From an uncultured Campylobacter sp. (GTDB lineage: Bacteria > Campylobacterota > Campylobacteria > Campylobacterales > Campylobacteraceae): a stretch of DNA of 8,505 nt. The stretch is from positions 1 through 8,505 of the forward strand of contig NZ_CALKTQ010000245.1 of assembly GCF_937997465.1 (NCBI RefSeq), read 5' to 3'. Under the pieces are notes generated by a model. The model made no database searches. It had not been told where the DNA came from and was given only the letters and a program-made list of their open reading frames with translations. The position numbers were made by a program, and so were the translations under genes. Shown here in pieces: positions 6,706-8,505 of this stretch. Within the stretch, counting starts at the first letter, position 1, and every line of letters starts with the position of its first letter.

Positions 6706-7511
6706 ATCGCCGTTGCTTTTCTGGTTACGAGATAAACGGCTAAAAAACTAATCGCAAGCGAAACGCCCAGCAGTACTCCGCCCTCGTAAAACAGATCAAT
6801 CGCCGGCAAATTGATATTTAGGTCGGTAGCGACTTCCTTAACGGGCTGCAAATCCGGCAAGATAATGTAAAAAACCGCCACCAAAACGGTCGCTGTAAAC
6901 GAATCAAACAACGCGTTTTTGTATAACGCGCCAGATTTTAGCCACGACGGAGCTCCCAGCAGCGTCATTATCTCGATGCGTTCCTTGTGCTCGTATAGCC
7001 AAATTCGCATCTGTTTTGCGATGAGCATAAGCCCGATTAACCCGATTAGCCCCGAAAATATCGCCGAAATATTTTTAATCAGCTGCATGATTTTATAAAT
7101 TTTATCATGCGTTTTTGAAAAGGTCTCAACCCTGCTCACGCCGTTAATCTTTGAAATTTTATCCTTTATCTCTTGCATATATTGGGTGCTTGGAAAGGCA
7201 TTTAGCTTTAGCGAGTAAAATTTAGGCAACGCATTTTGCAAAACGGCGATATTTTTTGATGAAATATCTTTAGAGAGCTTCTCTAGTACGGGCTTTGAAC
7301 TAAGCGGTTCAAGAGATTCAAACGTATGAACGAGCGGCTTTACGTCGGTAGCGTTTAGCTCGTTTTGACTTACGATGATAATGTTATAGTCTTTGTTCAT
7401 CACGGACTCGTACTCGTCCACCACTCGCCCGACTAGCAATATAAACTGAATGCCCACGAGTAACGCCATAAGCGGAATTATAGTGCTTAAGTGGTTTTTA
7501 AAGAATTTCAT
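6702..7511 (-). CDS. ftsX: Cell division protein FtsX (membrane subunit of FtsEX)
   Basis: 269 residues from the chosen start MKFFKNH. Four hydrophobic segments are visible at about 8-29, 145-165, 202-220 and 244-262. A large extracytoplasmic domain lies between the first two (about 30-144), the standard FtsX/MacB-like layout. The cytoplasmic loop ERIEIMTLLGAPSWL (177-191) is the family's conserved stretch that contacts FtsE. FtsEX does not transport a substrate but passes ATP-driven motion to periplasmic wall-hydrolase regulators; the next gene encodes such a candidate. An ATG four codons upstream (7523) keeps the frame. I prefer 7511 because GGA lies seven bases before it, the upstream ATG has no visible site, and Campylobacter homologues as I recall them begin close to here. 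Overlaps ftsE by 14 bp (26 bp with the longer start) and the next gene by 4 bp. Confidence 0.92.
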   Translation of the reverse strand: MKFFKNHLSTIIPLMALLVGIQFILLVGRVVDEYESVMNKDYNIIIVSQNELNATDVKPLVHTFESLEPLSSKPVLEKLSKDISSKNIAVLQNALPKFYSLKLNAFPSTQYMQEIKDKISKINGVSRVETFSKTHDKIYKIMQLIKNISAIFSGLIGLIGLMLIAKQMRIWLYEHKERIEIMTLLGAPSWLKSGALYKNALFDSFTATVLVAVFYIILPDLQPVKEVATDLNINLPAIDLFYEGGVLLGVSLAISFLAVYLVTRKATAI

Positions 7512-8169
7512 ATAGGCGTCCATTTTCTATAGCAAGATGTCTATAGGGTACTCTTAGCGAGCTTGGCACCCTGTGCGTGACGACCACGATGCAGGTACCC
7601 AAAAACTCCTTAGCCGAGCGCAAAAGCCCCCAGATAACATCGCTTGAGTATTCATCTAGGCTACCCGTCGGCTCGTCGCAAAGTAGCAAATTTGGATTAT
7701 GCGCGAGCGCTCTAGCCATCGCAGCTCGCTGCTGTTCGCCACCGCTAAGCTCATTTGGATACTTGTGCGCTCTGTGGAGTAAATTTACGTGTTTTAGGAG
7801 TTTGGTCGCCTGATTTTTACAAACGTTAGCGCTAAGACCTTTTATCATCAGCGGCAGCATCACGTTTTTTTCGATATTCCACTCGCTTATCAAGCGGTAG
7901 TTTTGAAAAACCACGCCGATGCGCTGCCTTAGTTTATCTAGATTTTGCCCGCCAAGATTCATCATATCGGTTAGGCAGACGTTTAGCGAGCCAGCACTCG
8001 GTTTTATCTCGCCGTAAAAAGATTTTAAAAGCGTTGATTTGCCGCTGCCGCTTTGCCCGGTGATAAAAACGAAATCATTGGCGTAAATGTCAAATTTTGC
8101 GTCCGTTATGAGCTTTTCACAGCCCTCGTATCCTAGGCAAAGCCCGCTTGCGCTAATTATTTTTTGCAT
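7498..8169 (-). CDS. ftsE: Cell division ATP-binding protein FtsE
   Basis: 223-residue ABC ATPase, full length for FtsE. All nucleotide-binding motifs are intact: Walker A GQSGSGKST (38-46), Q-loop VVFQNYRLI (87-95), signature LSGGEQQR (141-148), Walker B LLLCDEP (161-167) with the D-loop SLDE (169-172), and the H-loop His199 in VVVTHR. It should bind the inner face of FtsX and drive the FtsEX cycle at the division site. Identity as FtsE rather than LolD or MacB rests on size and on the adjoining ftsX. The start ATG at 8169 has AAGGAG ten bases upstream, inside the end of trmB; the two genes overlap by 17 bp. Confidence 0.95.
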   Translation of the reverse strand: MQKIISASGLCLGYEGCEKLITDAKFDIYANDFVFITGQSGSGKSTLLKSFYGEIKPSAGSLNVCLTDMMNLGGQNLDKLRQRIGVVFQNYRLISEWNIEKNVMLPLMIKGLSANVCKNQATKLLKHVNLLHRAHKYPNELSGGEQQRAAMARALAHNPNLLLCDEPTGSLDEYSSDVIWGLLRSAKEFLGTCIVVVTHRVPSSLRVPYRHLAIENGRLYEIL

Positions 8170-8505
8170 CCGCCAAATACTCCTTCAACGCAAGATGCGC
8201 CTTTAAATTTTCAGCCGTAACAAGCGGCTTTTTTATAAAATATTCCGCACCTTTTTCGCCGAGCAAAACATAGCAGTGCTCGGGCGCGTTAAATGAGCCA
8301 AACGCGGCGCGAATCAAAATTTCGCCGTCTTTTTCGTATTTTTCTTCCAAATGCAAGAAAAAATCATCCTCTTTTATCGTTTGGTTGCTAAATTTAGCCG
8401 AGATCTTGCTCACATCGTAGCCGTTTTCAAATTTTAGCTCGCCCTGATCTGCTCTAGGCTTGCTTTGTTTTTCGCAGGTAAAGATAACGTCGTAAATATC
8501 TTTTT
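8153..8505 (-). CDS. trmB: tRNA (guanine-N7)-methyltransferase TrmB, C-terminal part (start outside window)
   Basis: The frame is open from the right edge of the window to the TAG at 8153, giving about 117 residues, beginning KDIYDVIFTC and ending YLADAKNN. A GTG at 8413 begins a shorter frame but is internal: the reading continues upstream through KFENGYDV without a stop. The assignment rests mainly on gene order, since in C. jejuni the gene before ftsE is the long trmB (Cj1278c), whose C-terminal extension lies beyond the methyltransferase domain. No SAM-binding motif is visible in this piece, so the sequence alone does not prove the function. TrmB forms 7-methylguanosine at position 46 of tRNA. 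It overlaps ftsE by 17 bp. Confidence 0.68.
   Translation of the reverse strand, partial: KDIYDVIFTCEKQSKPRADQGELKFENGYDVSKISAKFSNQTIKEDDFFLHLEEKYEKDGEILIRAAFGSFNAPEHCYVLLGEKGAEYFIKKPLVTAENLKAHLALKEYLADAKNN
8180..8185 (-). promoter_or_regulatory. Ribosome binding site of ftsE, inside the trmB 3' end
   Basis: AAGGAG on the minus strand, ten bases before the ftsE ATG and embedded in trmB codons. Ten bases is slightly long spacing, but no other candidate start has a better site. Confidence 0.6.

Noticed and set aside
8153..8413. Separate 86-residue small protein starting at GTG 8413
   Set aside because: The frame stays open upstream to the window edge with continuous protein-like sequence, so this is the C-terminal piece of a longer gene.
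1..8505. Search for CRISPR arrays, insertion sequences, phage genes, tRNA/rRNA genes, toxin-antitoxin or defence systems
   Set aside because: The window is almost wholly occupied by nine core genes on one strand; no direct-repeat arrays, transposase motifs, terminal repeats or RNA gene signatures were seen.

Overview
All nine genes recognised here lie on the minus strand, so transcription runs from high to low coordinates. The gene content and order match the conserved core cluster known from Campylobacter jejuni (the Cj1278c to Cj1270c order, recalled from memory): trmB, ftsE, ftsX, M23-family gene, pyrH, rpoZ, rel/spoT, tyrS, nitronate-monooxygenase-like gene. The sampled G+C is roughly in the mid to high 40s percent. 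The AAATTT hexamer is strongly enriched. Together these suggest a Campylobacterota genome of the higher-GC oral Campylobacter type (C. showae/rectus/curvus/gracilis-like) rather than C. jejuni. The species is inference; I could not run a search.

Layout in the direction of transcription. The right edge holds the C-terminal part of trmB (8505 to 8153; its start is outside the window). It overlaps ftsE by 17 bp. FtsE (ATPase) and FtsX (membrane partner) follow, then a secreted coiled-coil protein with a LytM/M23 fold whose metal ligands are mostly lost. These three resemble the FtsEX-EnvC cell-wall hydrolase control module of division. After a 71-bp gap, the longest non-coding stretch here, come pyrH (UMP kinase), rpoZ (RNA polymerase omega), a bifunctional (p)ppGpp synthetase/hydrolase, tyrS and a flavin-dependent 2-nitropropane-dioxygenase/nitronate-monooxygenase-family gene cut by the left edge.

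The genes are tightly packed: five junctions overlap (17, 14, 4, 17 and 1 bp), two gaps are 15 and 17 bp, and one is 71 bp. This points to a long operon with translational coupling. Its likely functions are division-site wall remodelling (ftsE, ftsX, LytM protein), nucleotide supply (pyrH), the transcription and stringent-response pair (rpoZ-rel), and translation (tyrS, trmB). The rpoZ-spoT adjacency also occurs in E. coli.

I saw no rRNA or tRNA gene, CRISPR array, insertion sequence, phage gene or sign of recent transfer. This is an ordinary core region, not an accessory island, and I do not see a wholly new system. The points most worth following are the catalytically degenerate LytM protein, an omega subunit lacking the MAR motif directly coupled to a TTG-initiated Rel, and a conserved-looking cysteine cluster in the flavoprotein.
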